Part shown: piece after piece, positions 1-8,700 of the stretch
Layout: each line of letters starts with the position of its first letter
How positions within the stretch are numbered: position 1 is the first letter of the stretch
From: Clostridia bacterium
GTDB lineage: Bacteria > Bacillota > Clostridia > Oscillospirales > CAG-272
Direction of reading: 5' to 3'
DNA: 30,281 nucleotides
NCBI GenBank assembly: GCA_900769475.1
Contig: CAAGGQ010000083.1
Location: 1-30,281, forward strand
Made by a program: the position numbers and the translations under genes
The notes under the pieces: model-generated
What the model was told of the DNA's origin: nothing
Seen by the model: only the letters and a program-made list of their open reading frames with translations
The model's database searches: none

Positions 1-389
1 CCGGCCTTGAGATAAATATCCTCGATAGCATCGGTGTTGCTGGAGGTTACATCGTACTCTACTTCGGGGGTACCGGAAATGGTTACCAAGAAACCGGTGG
101 CATTCTTGGTGCCGGGAGCAACGATGTCACTGCCGTCAAAAGCAGAAACGTTGGTGGAGGAGTTGAGAGCGATAATTTCGTCAGAGTTGGTTTCGCCGTT
201 CTTGGCATAGTCGGAACCAAACAGCGTACCGCTGGTAGAAACGGTGATTCCCCACTTTGATACGCGAGCAGTGTCGGAAGCGCTGTCACCGGTTACGTAC
301 TTTGCAAAGGTGGTGCCAATGGCACAGGTGCTGGCAAGACAAAGAACGAGCAAACCGGAAGCGAGTTTTAAGAAAAGATTCTTTTTCAT
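1..389 (-). CDS. SipW-dependent secreted protein, TasA/camelysin-like (partial, 3' end outside window)
   Basis: The minus-strand frame is open from an ATG at 387-389 to the window edge, giving 129 codons of an incomplete gene. The start is fixed by AAGGAG nine bases upstream. The product begins MKKNLFLKLASGLLVL and has a hydrophobic stretch ending in AIGTTFAKYVTG. This is the signal-peptide pattern of Firmicutes proteins processed by SipW-type peptidases (TasA and camelysin family), with likely cleavage after TTFA. The mature part is rich in Ser, Thr, Asn and Gly, as expected for a beta-sandwich exported protein. The SipW-type peptidase gene lies directly upstream in the same direction, a recurring peptidase-substrate pairing. 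Whether it polymerises into fibres like TasA is inferred only from this context. Confidence 0.8.
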   Translation of the reverse strand, partial: MKKNLFLKLASGLLVLCLASTCAIGTTFAKYVTGDSASDTARVSKWGITVSTSGTLFGSDYAKNGETNSDEIIALNSSTNVSAFDGSDIVAPGTKNATGFLVTISGTPEVEYDVTSSNTDAIEDIYLKA

Positions 390-410
390 TTCTTGATCTC
401 CTTAAAAAGA

Positions 411-428
411 TTTACCCTACAGGGTAAA
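411..428. promoter_or_regulatory. 18-bp palindrome in the leader of the TasA-like gene
   Basis: TTTACCCT and AGGGTAAA are perfect 8-base arms separated by AC. The site lies 22-39 bases upstream of the start codon at 389 and just upstream of its ribosome binding site. The two-base spacer is too tight for a good RNA hairpin of full length, so an operator for a dimeric regulator is the simpler reading. No regulator for it is evident in the window. Confidence 0.4.
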
Positions 429-452
429 GAGTTATTCTTCCCGTGTTGGGGG

Positions 453-500
453 AGAAAAATTGTCGGGCAAATGCCCAATGTCGCATCGCCGCGACAATTT
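453..500 (-). terminator. Probable intrinsic terminator or attenuator between sipW and the TasA-like gene
   Basis: Read on the minus strand, AAATTGTCG (500-492) pairs perfectly with CGACAATTT (465-457), followed by further T residues. A smaller GGGCATTTGCCC hairpin lies inside the loop. It sits 66 bases after the sipW stop. It could end the upstream transcript or lower read-through into the substrate gene. Confidence 0.5.
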
Positions 501-565
501 ATGTATATTCATCACCCCGAGATACGTGGCTTCCGAGGGAAGAATACGACAAAAGGGACGGGGGA

Positions 566-1282
566 TCATTCCTCCTTGGAGGGATCCTCTTGTGCGGGCT
601 CCTCGGCGGGAGCCTCGGGGGCGGTGTCGCCCTGCTGTGCGGCCTTGAGAGCCTCCAGCTCGGCGCGCAGAGTGTCAATATCGCTCTGCTTGGCACTGTC
701 TTGCTTCTTGCGGCGGATCACCTCGTACACCACAATGGCCGCTACGGGGATCAGCACGCAGATCACCAAGCCCAGGGTGGACTGCATAAACATGATCACG
801 TTGCCCAGGTAGCCAATGCGGGTGCCGGTCCACAGTCCTACCAAATTGGAGGCGGGAACCGCCAGGCGATCCTCCAGGTTGTTGTTGTCACCCTTGGTGC
901 GGAAGAGTTTCTCCCCCGTATCGGGGTCGGTCTCGATCTGCAGCACGCGGTGGGTAACCACGCTGGTGCCGTTGCCCTCGGGATCAAAATAGGAGATCAC
1001 GTCTCCCACCTTTACCTCGGAGGCGTCAATGACCTTGCAAACGATCATATCTCCCGAGCGGATTTCGGGATCCATGGATTCGGTGAGTACAATGAGGGGA
1101 ATGCGCCCACCAATGCTGGGAACCTCATCCTCATGGATGGCACTTTGGAGTAAAAGAACACAGTTGACGATCAGGATGGGAACCAGCAGGATACAAAGGA
1201 TCAGCCCCAGAATGTTCAGGGCGTTTCCGCCGCGGGAGCGCTTTTCCTCCCCGGGAGGTCCTGCTTTTTGCTTCTTTTCCAT
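566..1282 (-). CDS. sipW: Signal peptidase I, SipW type
   Basis: This 238-residue membrane serine protease should cleave signal peptides of exported proteins, most likely the TasA-like product encoded next. A transmembrane segment lies at about residues 21-47. The catalytic Ser69 is in the TESMDPEIRSGD motif. His111 in VVTHRV replaces the lysine of classical bacterial LepB/SipS enzymes, which is the mark of the ER/SipW type. RTKGDNNN and the downstream NLVG region match the conserved E box. A second transmembrane segment is at about 167-188, followed by a charged, Pro/Glu/Ala-rich C-terminal tail that is probably cytoplasmic. The start at 1280-1282 follows AAAGG. It begins 45 bases after the preceding gene's stop, so the two are probably co-transcribed. 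Confidence 0.93.
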   Translation of the reverse strand: MEKKQKAGPPGEEKRSRGGNALNILGLILCILLVPILIVNCVLLLQSAIHEDEVPSIGGRIPLIVLTESMDPEIRSGDMIVCKVIDASEVKVGDVISYFDPEGNGTSVVTHRVLQIETDPDTGEKLFRTKGDNNNLEDRLAVPASNLVGLWTGTRIGYLGNVIMFMQSTLGLVICVLIPVAAIVVYEVIRRKKQDSAKQSDIDTLRAELEALKAAQQGDTAPEAPAEEPAQEDPSKEE

Positions 1283-1327
1283 AATTACGCTACCTTTCTA
1301 ACGAATGATGTGGGAAAAACGGGACGA

Positions 1328-2110
1328 TTAAGCCTCGGTGGCTTCGGCCTCGGCCTTGCGCTTTTCTCTGCGCTTTTCCTTGGCCAGCTCCTTTTTGTAG
1401 GCCTTATCCTCGGCGATCTGGGTGCAAACCAGGTCAATACCGTCCTTGGCGGCACCAACACCGGCGGGTTCCACCACCTTCATGGAAGAGGCTGATTGCT
1501 TCATCTTTACGTTGCTTGCGTTGGCGTAGTCCAAAATATCACGGTCGATAAAGTTGAACTCGCATACGATCTCGCCGCGCTTGATCATCATACGGATCAC
1601 GCGATAGGCGCCGATCTTATAATCATAGGAGTTGTTGTGCTTGGATTCCTTTACGCCCTCCTTGGCCATGGCGTGACGAACGATATCGTCAAAGTAGCGC
1701 TTGAACTCGGTGGAGAGGGCGGCGTACTTTTCTTCCATGGTCAGCGTGTGAGTAGCAAAGGTTACGGCACCGTTCTCTGCCTCGGCAGAGACTTCCTCTA
1801 CGGGGGCCGGAGCTTCCTCGGCGGGGTCGGGCTCTTCTACCACGGGAGCGGGAGCAGGCTCGGGTTCGGGTTCCGGTTCGGGAGTGGGCGCGGGAGTTGC
1901 CGCCACGGGAATGGCCTCGGGCTCGGTCTTTACCGCTTGCGCGGCCAGCTCCTGAGCGCGGTAGAATTCACGTTCGTCCCGTTCTCTTGCCATACGTGCC
2001 TTGCTGTTCTCGTGAATGATGTCACGCACGATCACGATCACGGCAAAGAGGCAGAGAGAGCAAAGGAAGAGCATGAAAACGACAACAACGGCTTGCAACA
2101 TGGTTTCCAT
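1328..2110 (-). CDS. Membrane-anchored protein of unknown function with a Pro/Glu-rich linker
   Basis: I do not recognise this 260-residue protein. It has one N-terminal transmembrane segment (about residues 5-29), then a charged stretch. A low-complexity linker of alternating Pro and Glu (about 60-110) follows. A compact C-terminal domain (about 115-225) contains YAALSTEFKRYFDDIVRHA and YKIGAYRVIRMMIKRGEIV. The end is very Lys/Glu/Arg-rich. The orientation is probably N-out with a cytoplasmic soluble domain, but the sequence does not prove this. The ATG at 2108-2110 follows AAGGAG. It is the first gene of the module with sipW 45 bases downstream, so a role in export or in sensing envelope state is possible. 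This is inference from position only. Confidence 0.75.
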   Translation of the reverse strand: METMLQAVVVVFMLFLCSLCLFAVIVIVRDIIHENSKARMARERDEREFYRAQELAAQAVKTEPEAIPVAATPAPTPEPEPEPEPAPAPVVEEPDPAEEAPAPVEEVSAEAENGAVTFATHTLTMEEKYAALSTEFKRYFDDIVRHAMAKEGVKESKHNNSYDYKIGAYRVIRMMIKRGEIVCEFNFIDRDILDYANASNVKMKQSASSMKVVEPAGVGAAKDGIDLVCTQIAEDKAYKKELAKEKRREKRKAEAEATEA

Positions 2111-2175
2111 TTTCGTTTTTCTCCTTTTCAGTCTGTTTTTTTATGGAAATGAAATAAACGACAAACGAGGGGGGG

Positions 2176-2336
2176 CGTGCTGAACAAAAAAGGGCAGACG
2201 TAGGCGCAGATCTGCACCAACGGCCGCCTGTGGGAGTCGGATCTTCCCTTGATTATCAAGAGGTTGGGATGGGAACTTCCGCAAGCACGGCAGTGGTAAA
2301 ACTGTGGCTTTGCGCTAAAAAAATCGGTACGGTGCT
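2176..2336 (-). promoter_or_regulatory. Candidate structured leader RNA upstream of the SipW module
   Basis: On the minus strand, AGCACC (2336-2331) can pair with the GTGCT part of CGTGCT (2289-2284). The same CGTGCT can instead pair with AGCACG (2181-2176). These helices exclude each other, as in a switch. Between them lie a hairpin CAGTTTTACCACTG, a bulged hairpin spanning 2263-2246 around a TAA loop, and ACAGGCG (2231-2225) facing CGCCTAC (2206-2200). The run ends CTGCCC plus six T (2197-2186), which resembles a terminator. A core GCGCAAAGCCAC at 2315-2304 superficially recalls c-di-GMP-I riboswitches, but the other conserved parts are missing. No known class is assigned. Confidence 0.35.
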
Positions 2337-2580
2337 CATTTTTTCACATGTTCACCGGTCTACACATTTTTGTTGATTTCAAACCAATTCAATTGCGTGT
2401 GTTGATTAAAATTGTTGAATATGTGAAATCGTCCAAAAGGCTATGCTTAATTCTAACACATTTTATCGGATTTGTCAATATTTAAACGCGGAAAAAGTGA
2501 AAACGGCTTTAAAAAAAGATCAAAAAACCATCAAAAAGTGTATTTTGGCAGGGAACGTCCCCGTCAAATTGCGACCGAGA

Positions 2581-2656
2581 GGGCAGGCTTTTGGGGAGGT
2601 TGTACAAAAGCCGAAGGGGGGGCTGCCCATGGGGCGGAGCGATCTCCCCCCCGCCC
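2581..2656. other. GC-rich double hairpin block
   Basis: GGGCAG (2581-2586) pairs with CTGCCC (2623-2628), and inside it GGCTTTTG (2586-2593) with CAAAAGCC (2605-2612). A second hairpin pairs GGGCGG (2632-2637) with CCGCCC (2651-2656) and is followed by short T runs on the plus strand. It stands out in AT-rich surroundings. It could be a terminator-like or insulating element, or the remnant of a small dispersed repeat. Confidence 0.4.
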
Positions 2657-2746
2657 TTTGTGCATTTTTGAATTTGAATGTTACAAATGCTCATTATTTT
2701 TGTTTATTTTTTCAACGGTTTTCCTTCCTCTTTTTTTATTTATCTA

Positions 2747-2775
2747 TTGCAACTTGACGAAAAAAGTGATATAAT
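2747..2775 (+). promoter_or_regulatory. SigA-type promoter of the lipoprotein operon
   Basis: TTGCAA (2747-2752), a 17-base spacer and a perfect TATAAT (2770-2775) lie 31 bases upstream of the GTG start at 2807. The surrounding DNA is AT-rich. An overlapping TTGACG at 2754 is only 10 bases from the -10 and is therefore not used as the -35 here. Confidence 0.65.
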
Positions 2776-2806
2776 AAAATAAGTATTTGTAAAGGACGGT
2801 GAAATT

Positions 2807-5731
2807 GTGAACAAGCGAGCACTCCTGGCAATGCTGTTGCTGTTTTCCATATTGCTCGGTCTTGCCTCCTGCTTCCCCGAGGAGGATGACGAGGATACAT
2901 ACGAAGGCGATGTCCTTCTGTACTATTACGTCAACCATGAGGATCCCGCCGCGGGGAAGGGTTCGATCTGGGCCCTGGACGGCTGGACGGGCTGGAGCGA
3001 GTTTCCCAAACGCTTTGGTTATCGTTTTATGGGCTTCTATCTGGAGCCCGATTTTCAGACACTGGCGGTGGACACCGAGGGCGAGGTTCTTGTATATCCC
3101 CCCGAGGGACAGCTCCTGTACTCCCGCTGGGAGCCGCGCACCTTCCACCTTTGCTTTGAGGTGGGCATGGATTGCACCCTGCACGCCGAGAAGAACGAGA
3201 TCGACATTCTCTACGGCAGCGCGGTGGAGTCTCTTCCTCTGGCCGAGAAGGAGGGCCTGCTCTTTGTTGGCTGGAAGGATTCTGCGGGCAATCTGATCTC
3301 CAACGGCGCCGAGCCCTTGGCCGCCCACAAGATCCTTTCCGACAAGGCCTATCTCTTTGATAGCTATAAGGTGCTTCTTTATCCGGTGTTCCGCACCGAC
3401 GCCTGCATCATCACCTTTGACTACAACGACGGCAGCGGCAAGACCGAGACCCTGGAGGTTCCTCGGGGAACCCGCCTGACCGAATCCCAGTTCCCGCAAA
3501 TGGATGACGGAACCAAGCGGATCGCGGCGTGGTCGGTCTACTCCGGCGGCGTGAGCCATTTTGACGAGGAAATCAACGGAGATATTACCCTCTACGCCTC
3601 CTGGCAGAAATACAAGACCGTGACCCTGAATGATACGGCGGGGCAAACGGCTACGGTCTACGTTTACGAAACCCAGGGCTTTGATCTTCTGAGCTATACC
3701 GGAATTTCCCGTCCCGGCTATCTGCTGGAGGGCTGGTACGATAACGAGCTCTTTGCGGGCAATCCCGTTTCCCATCTGACCTTTGCCAACGCGGCAGATA
3801 CCTATTACGCAAAATGGACCCGTGCCACCTATTCCATCTCCTTTGACACCGCATCGGCCGGGGAAGCCATTCCGCCCTTCCAATACCAAATGGGGGAGAG
3901 CCATGTGCTCAAGGTCCTCTCCCGCATCGGCTATACCTTTGAGGGCTGGTGCACTCAATCCGATCTCTCGGATCCCCCGCGGAAGGAGATCACACCGGAG
4001 TTCTGGGGCTCCTACACGCTCTACGCCAAGTTTACCCCCGATCGTTACACCGTTTCTCTGATACCCGAGGGCGGAGCCCTGGAGAGCGATGAGATCGCGG
4101 TGGATTATGGATCGGTCTACCGGCTACCGGTTCCTCAGCGTCCCGGAAGTACCTTTTTAGGGTGGTTTGACGGCGAGGGCAGCGACGCCACCGCCGTGAC
4201 CGATGCCACGGGCGCCTCTCTGCAGATCTACTCGCAGCTGGCCAACACCACGCTGTACGCCCATTGGACGGTGCAAACCTTTACCGTTCGCTATGAAGCC
4301 CATGGCGGCGAATCGCCGGAGGCACAGACCTATTCCTACGGTCAGCGTTTGCATTTTCCCGCGGCTCCCAAGCGGGAGGGAAAATACTTTGCGGGCTGGT
4401 TTGATGCAGACTTTGTTCGCAGTTACGATACCAACACCCCGGTCACCTCGGATCTGGTGCTCCACGCCAAATGGAGTGATACCAACCCCTGGGCATCGGT
4501 TGAGCCTCTTTCCTTCGTTGGAGCGGTCAACGATATGGTCTGCTTCCGTGGACACTACTACAAGGTCTTTAGCATTTCGCTTTCCTGGCTCGACGCGCAG
4601 AGTCTGTGCGAATCCCTGGGCGGACATCTGGTGACTCTGACCAGCCGAAGCGAAAACGAGTTCGTGTATCGGCTGTGCAAGAACAATGGCGTGGCCACCT
4701 ATCATCTCGGTGCCACCGATCGCTCCTTTGAGGGCGTTTGGCAATGGGTCACCGGGGAGGATTGGGATTATACGAACTTCCATTCCTCGGAGCCCGACGG
4801 CAAAACGGGAGAAAATTATCTTGCCTATTGGAGCAATCGCTTCGATGGCTCTTGGGTCGATTACGCAAGCAAGGCCTACTTTGTTTGCGAGTGGGAATCC
4901 GAGCCCGACCTCCTGGCCGGCACGGGTACCTACAACGGTAACGCTTACCGCGTCTTTACCGGCTCGTACAGCTGGGATCAGGCCAAGCTTATGTGTGAGG
5001 CCATGGGAGGACATCTCGCTACCCTCACCACCGCGGGCGAGGACCGTTACGTGTACGGCCTTTGCAAGGAGAGCGGCGCGCTCACCTGCTATCTGGGCGC
5101 CACCGACGTGGCGGAGGAGGGCGTTTGGAAATGGGTCACGGGAGAGAAATGGGCATATTCCCGCTTTGCCTCCGGAGAGCCCAGCAGCGGCAGAAGTGAA
5201 AACTATCTTGCCTTTTATTCGGGACATAGCGACGGCGGCTGGAACGATTATTCCGGTTCTACCTCCTTTGTATGCGAGTGGGAGGCCGAGGACCTGTCCG
5301 ACGCGCTTTCCAATCATGCCTACGTGATCAGCACCAACGATCTGTACCACGGCGCCCTCTATTACGGCGGGCATTTGTATCAGGTCCTCTCGGGTGAGCT
5401 GGATTACGAGGCGGCCAAGGCCTACTGTGAGTCCCTGGGTGGACATCTTGCCACGGTGGAAAGCCGTGAGGAGAACAACGCCCTGTATTCCTTTGTTACC
5501 AAGCGCGGCGCCTTCAGCTACGCTCTGGGCGCTACCGATAAGGATAGCGAGGGCAGCTGGGTATGGGCCAACGGAAGTCCTATGGCCGATGCCTATTGGT
5601 CCAACAGCGAGCCCAACAACTCCGGCGGCATAGAGCATCATCTGTTCTACGTGAGCGGAGGCCTGGGCGTTTGGAACGATGCTAACTGGGATAACCGATT
5701 TATCATCGAATGGGATTATTGCCCCCGATAA
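2807..5731 (+). CDS. Surface lipoprotein with InlB-type repeats and three C-type lectin domains
   Basis: This is a 974-residue lipoprotein. The GTG start follows AAAGGA, and the lipobox LASC places the lipidated residue at Cys22. Residues about 35-570 form seven InlB B-repeat/flg_new-like units with recurring GYxFxGW and TLYAxW motifs. Three C-type lectin-like domains follow at about 579-698, 708-826 and 852-974. Each has the LCESLGGHL-type helix, and the first two end in FVCEWE. The third carries EPN (935-937) and WND (956-958), the calcium and sugar ligand pattern of mannose-type lectins, but lacks the usual Cys before EW. The second has WND but no EPN. Glycan or protein binding at the surface is inferred. 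It is the first gene of a three-lipoprotein operon, and its InlB region is related to that of the next gene. Confidence 0.88.
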   Translation: MNKRALLAMLLLFSILLGLASCFPEEDDEDTYEGDVLLYYYVNHEDPAAGKGSIWALDGWTGWSEFPKRFGYRFMGFYLEPDFQTLAVDTEGEVLVYPPEGQLLYSRWEPRTFHLCFEVGMDCTLHAEKNEIDILYGSAVESLPLAEKEGLLFVGWKDSAGNLISNGAEPLAAHKILSDKAYLFDSYKVLLYPVFRTDACIITFDYNDGSGKTETLEVPRGTRLTESQFPQMDDGTKRIAAWSVYSGGVSHFDEEINGDITLYASWQKYKTVTLNDTAGQTATVYVYETQGFDLLSYTGISRPGYLLEGWYDNELFAGNPVSHLTFANAADTYYAKWTRATYSISFDTASAGEAIPPFQYQMGESHVLKVLSRIGYTFEGWCTQSDLSDPPRKEITPEFWGSYTLYAKFTPDRYTVSLIPEGGALESDEIAVDYGSVYRLPVPQRPGSTFLGWFDGEGSDATAVTDATGASLQIYSQLANTTLYAHWTVQTFTVRYEAHGGESPEAQTYSYGQRLHFPAAPKREGKYFAGWFDADFVRSYDTNTPVTSDLVLHAKWSDTNPWASVEPLSFVGAVNDMVCFRGHYYKVFSISLSWLDAQSLCESLGGHLVTLTSRSENEFVYRLCKNNGVATYHLGATDRSFEGVWQWVTGEDWDYTNFHSSEPDGKTGENYLAYWSNRFDGSWVDYASKAYFVCEWESEPDLLAGTGTYNGNAYRVFTGSYSWDQAKLMCEAMGGHLATLTTAGEDRYVYGLCKESGALTCYLGATDVAEEGVWKWVTGEKWAYSRFASGEPSSGRSENYLAFYSGHSDGGWNDYSGSTSFVCEWEAEDLSDALSNHAYVISTNDLYHGALYYGGHLYQVLSGELDYEAAKAYCESLGGHLATVESREENNALYSFVTKRGAFSYALGATDKDSEGSWVWANGSPMADAYWSNSEPNNSGGIEHHLFYVSGGLGVWNDANWDNRFIIEWDYCPR

Positions 5732-5777
5732 GCTTTTGGCTTGCGTTTAAATATCGAACTTTTTGGAGGAGAACATT

Positions 5778-8700
5778 TTGAAACGGAAATTTCTATGGAT
5801 CCTGATCGGATTGCTGTTATTGGCGGCCTGCTTTACCGCCTGCGGCATGGGCGAGGAGCCCGGCGGCAACAACGGCTCTGTCGATGGGGAAGTGACCGTC
5901 ACCTATTATCTGACCGCGGGTGGCGAAACCAAACAGGTTACCGCGTATGACGGCGTGCTGGAGCTCTACGATCTTCCCACGCGGATGGGATACGAGTTCC
6001 TGGGCCTTTACGATGCTCCCGAGGGCGGTAGCCAAATCGTAACGCCCATGGGGAGCTGCAACGTGCAGGTCACCAAGCCCATGACTCTCTACGCTCATTG
6101 GAGAGCCCTCTCCTACACCATCACCTTCGTTCCCGGTGAGGGCACCCTGCCCGAGGGACAGGCGACTATGACGGCGCTGTACGGCGAGACCCTGTCCATC
6201 TTCCCGGTTCCCACCCGCGAGGGCTATGACTTCGTTGGTTGGAACGACGGCTACGGACAGCTCTGCTCTAACGGTGGCACGGTTAGCGAGAGCAAGCGTG
6301 TTTTTGACGATAGCTCCTACTACTTTGTGAATACCGGCGTTACCCTGTACGCCGAGTGGGCAGAGAAGAAGCTTTCCGTGGTCTTCGATTACAACGACGG
6401 TTCCTATAAGACCGACGCCATCGAGGTTCCCTACGGATTGCCTCTGGATCCTTCTACCTTCCCGGCGGTGGATGACGGAAGCAAGCTGATCACGGGCTGG
6501 TCCCTCAGCCGTAGCTCGCAGGTCAACTTTGAGGGCAAGGTCACCGAGGATCTCACACTCTACGCCATCTGGCAGGAGTACAAGACCCTTTCGATCTATA
6601 CCGAGATCGGCACCGAGCCTCAGCAGCTGCGGATCTACCGCAACGACGTTTACGATTGCGGTACTCCCACCAAGGACGGCTATTGGTTCGACGGCTGGTA
6701 TTCCTCCACCCTCTTCTCGGGACTTCCCCTGACCACCGTGACCTTCGGCTCTGGCGTGACCGAGATCTACGCCAAGTGGACGCCTGCCGAGTACAAGATC
6801 CAGTTCGTAACCAACAACGGCACCTCCTTGGCCGACGGAAGCTTTAACATCGAGACCTCGGTGGAGCTTCCCGTTCTCCAAAAGGACTACTGCAAGTTCC
6901 TGGGCTGGTGCACCAAGGAGGATCTTTCGGATATTCCCATGATGACCCTTCCCACGGGCATGACCGGAGATCTGACCCTGTACGCAAGCTTCCGCGGTGA
7001 GAATCGCGCCATGATCCTGGATCCCGACGGCGGCTTCGTTTCCAACAGCTTCATCACCGTAGAATACGGCAAGAGCTTCCTGCTTCCCGTTCCTGTGCGT
7101 GACGGTTACGCTTTTGTGGGCTGGTACTCCGCCGACGGAACGCAGTATACTGACGCCAACGGCAACTCCCTGGCAGAGTGTAGTCTGACCCTGCCGGATA
7201 TTTCTCTGGTTGCCAAATACGATAAGAAATATTACGTGACCTACGAGTCTAACCTCACCGGCGCGGGCTCCATGGAGGTCAACGATTACTACCTTGCGGG
7301 AGAGACCGTTACCGTGGTGCTCAAGGTCCATCCCGGATACCGCTTCATCAACATGTCGGCCAACGGCGTGCCTCTGATCAGCGGCATGACCTATACCTTT
7401 GAAATGCCTGCCGAGAACGTGACCATCACGGGCAACTTCGAGGCACTGGTCTACCGCGTGGGGTTGAATCCCAACGGCGGCTTCAGTAAGGATAATATGG
7501 CTACCCTTACCTTTGGCCAATCCTACAGCCTGCCCGTGGCCTGGAAGACAGGAATGCTCTTTGTGGGCTGGCGGACTCCCGACGGAGAGCTGCTCACCGA
7601 CGAAAACGGCAATTCCCTGAAGGCATGGCACCTGACCGAGAGCATGAGCCTGGAGGCTTCCTTTGTGGAGAACCCCGACGGCGACGCCTTCGTGCTGGTC
7701 TACGACGTGGCCACCTTCCTGTCCATGAAGGAGAATCCCTCCAAGACCTATACATTGGTCAGCAACATTGATCTTCTCGGTGTTACTTGGACGCCTTTTG
7801 ACTTTAGTGGTAATCTCAACGGCAACGGCTTTACCATCAAGAACCTGACTGTTACCACTTCCGCTGACTACTGCGGTATGTTTGCTACCCTGTCTGGAAC
7901 GGTAAGAGATGTCAATTTTGAAAACCTGACGGTCATCAATTCGAAGACCGGTCTGAATCACACCGGCGGTATTTGCGGTGTGCTCAAGGCGGGTACGCTG
8001 AACAATGTTCACGTCAAGTCGGGCAGCATTTCGGCCAAGGACGCCGACCTGGGCGGCCTGGTGGGCAATATGCTCAATGGCAGCACGGTAAAGAACTGCA
8101 GCAACAGCGCGCAGGTCCTCAATGAATCTTCCTCGGGGCAGCGTGCTACCGGCGGTATCGTTGGTTATTACCAGAACAACGCCGGATTGGTCACCGACTG
8201 CGTCAACCACGGCGCGGTGACCGGCTCCAACTGTGTGGGCGGTATCATCGGTTATATGGAATTTACCGGCGCTCTTCCTACCCAAAACCTGATCAACTAC
8301 GGTGAGATCAACGGCGTGACCTACGTTGGCGGTCTGATCGGACGCATCAACACCGGTGCGGACTCCTCCATCCAATGGAATTCCGTCAACCACGGCAAGG
8401 TAACGGGTACCACCCATGTAGGCGGTCTGATCGGTGAGCTCTATGCCTCCACCAGTGGCAATCGCACGTTGGTTCTGTGTGATTTTACCAACCACGGTGA
8501 GATCACTGGAACCGAGAACGTGGGCGGTGTCATTGGCCGACTCTACATCAGCTCGGGGAACTCTATCAAGCTGGACGCTACCAGACTTGTCAACGACGGC
8601 GCAGTGACCGGGCGAAATAATGTGGGTGGCTTGATTGGTTACGGTTATACCGATACCAACGAGTCCAAGATCGTTAACTCTCAAAGTAGCGGTGTCATTA

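Larger units (their letters stand above)
2111..2806. other. 696-bp intergenic region between divergent surface operons
   Basis: I see no convincing gene here; the short open frames lack ribosome binding sites and family resemblance. The left part (2176-2336) is rich in inverted repeats and is listed separately. TGTTGATT occurs at 2371-2378 and again at 2400-2407, with a near copy TGTTGAAT at 2413-2420. TTTCACAT (2342-2349) is an inverted match to ATGTGAAA (2421-2428). From about 2430 the DNA is AT-rich apart from a GC-rich hairpin block at 2581-2656. The plus-strand promoter is at the right end. I could not place a confident minus-strand promoter. Confidence 0.7.

Noticed and set aside
443..1153. 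A 236-codon plus-strand open frame.
   Set aside because: Antisense to the signal peptidase gene and without a ribosome binding site.
2250..2275. A SAM-I riboswitch, from TTATCAAGAG on the plus strand.
   Set aside because: The rest of the SAM-I core, including the GGCAACC block, is absent.
2304..2345. A c-di-GMP-I (GEMM) riboswitch on the minus strand.
   Set aside because: Only GCAAAGCC and a loose CTGCCGTGCTTGC follow the pattern. The upstream GGCAAACC element and GAAA-loop hairpin are missing, so no class was called.
2443..2774. Short plus-strand open frames of about 100 codons.
   Set aside because: Low-complexity translations with no ribosome binding site or family signal, running through hairpins and the promoter.
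2754..2775. TTGACG at 2754 as the -35 of the lipoprotein operon.
   Set aside because: It is only 10 bases from the TATAAT; TTGCAA at 2747 has the proper 17-base spacing.
4157..5641. A 494-codon minus-strand open frame under the lectin domains.
   Set aside because: Shadow of the lectin-domain coding sequence; the plus-strand frame has conserved lectin motifs.
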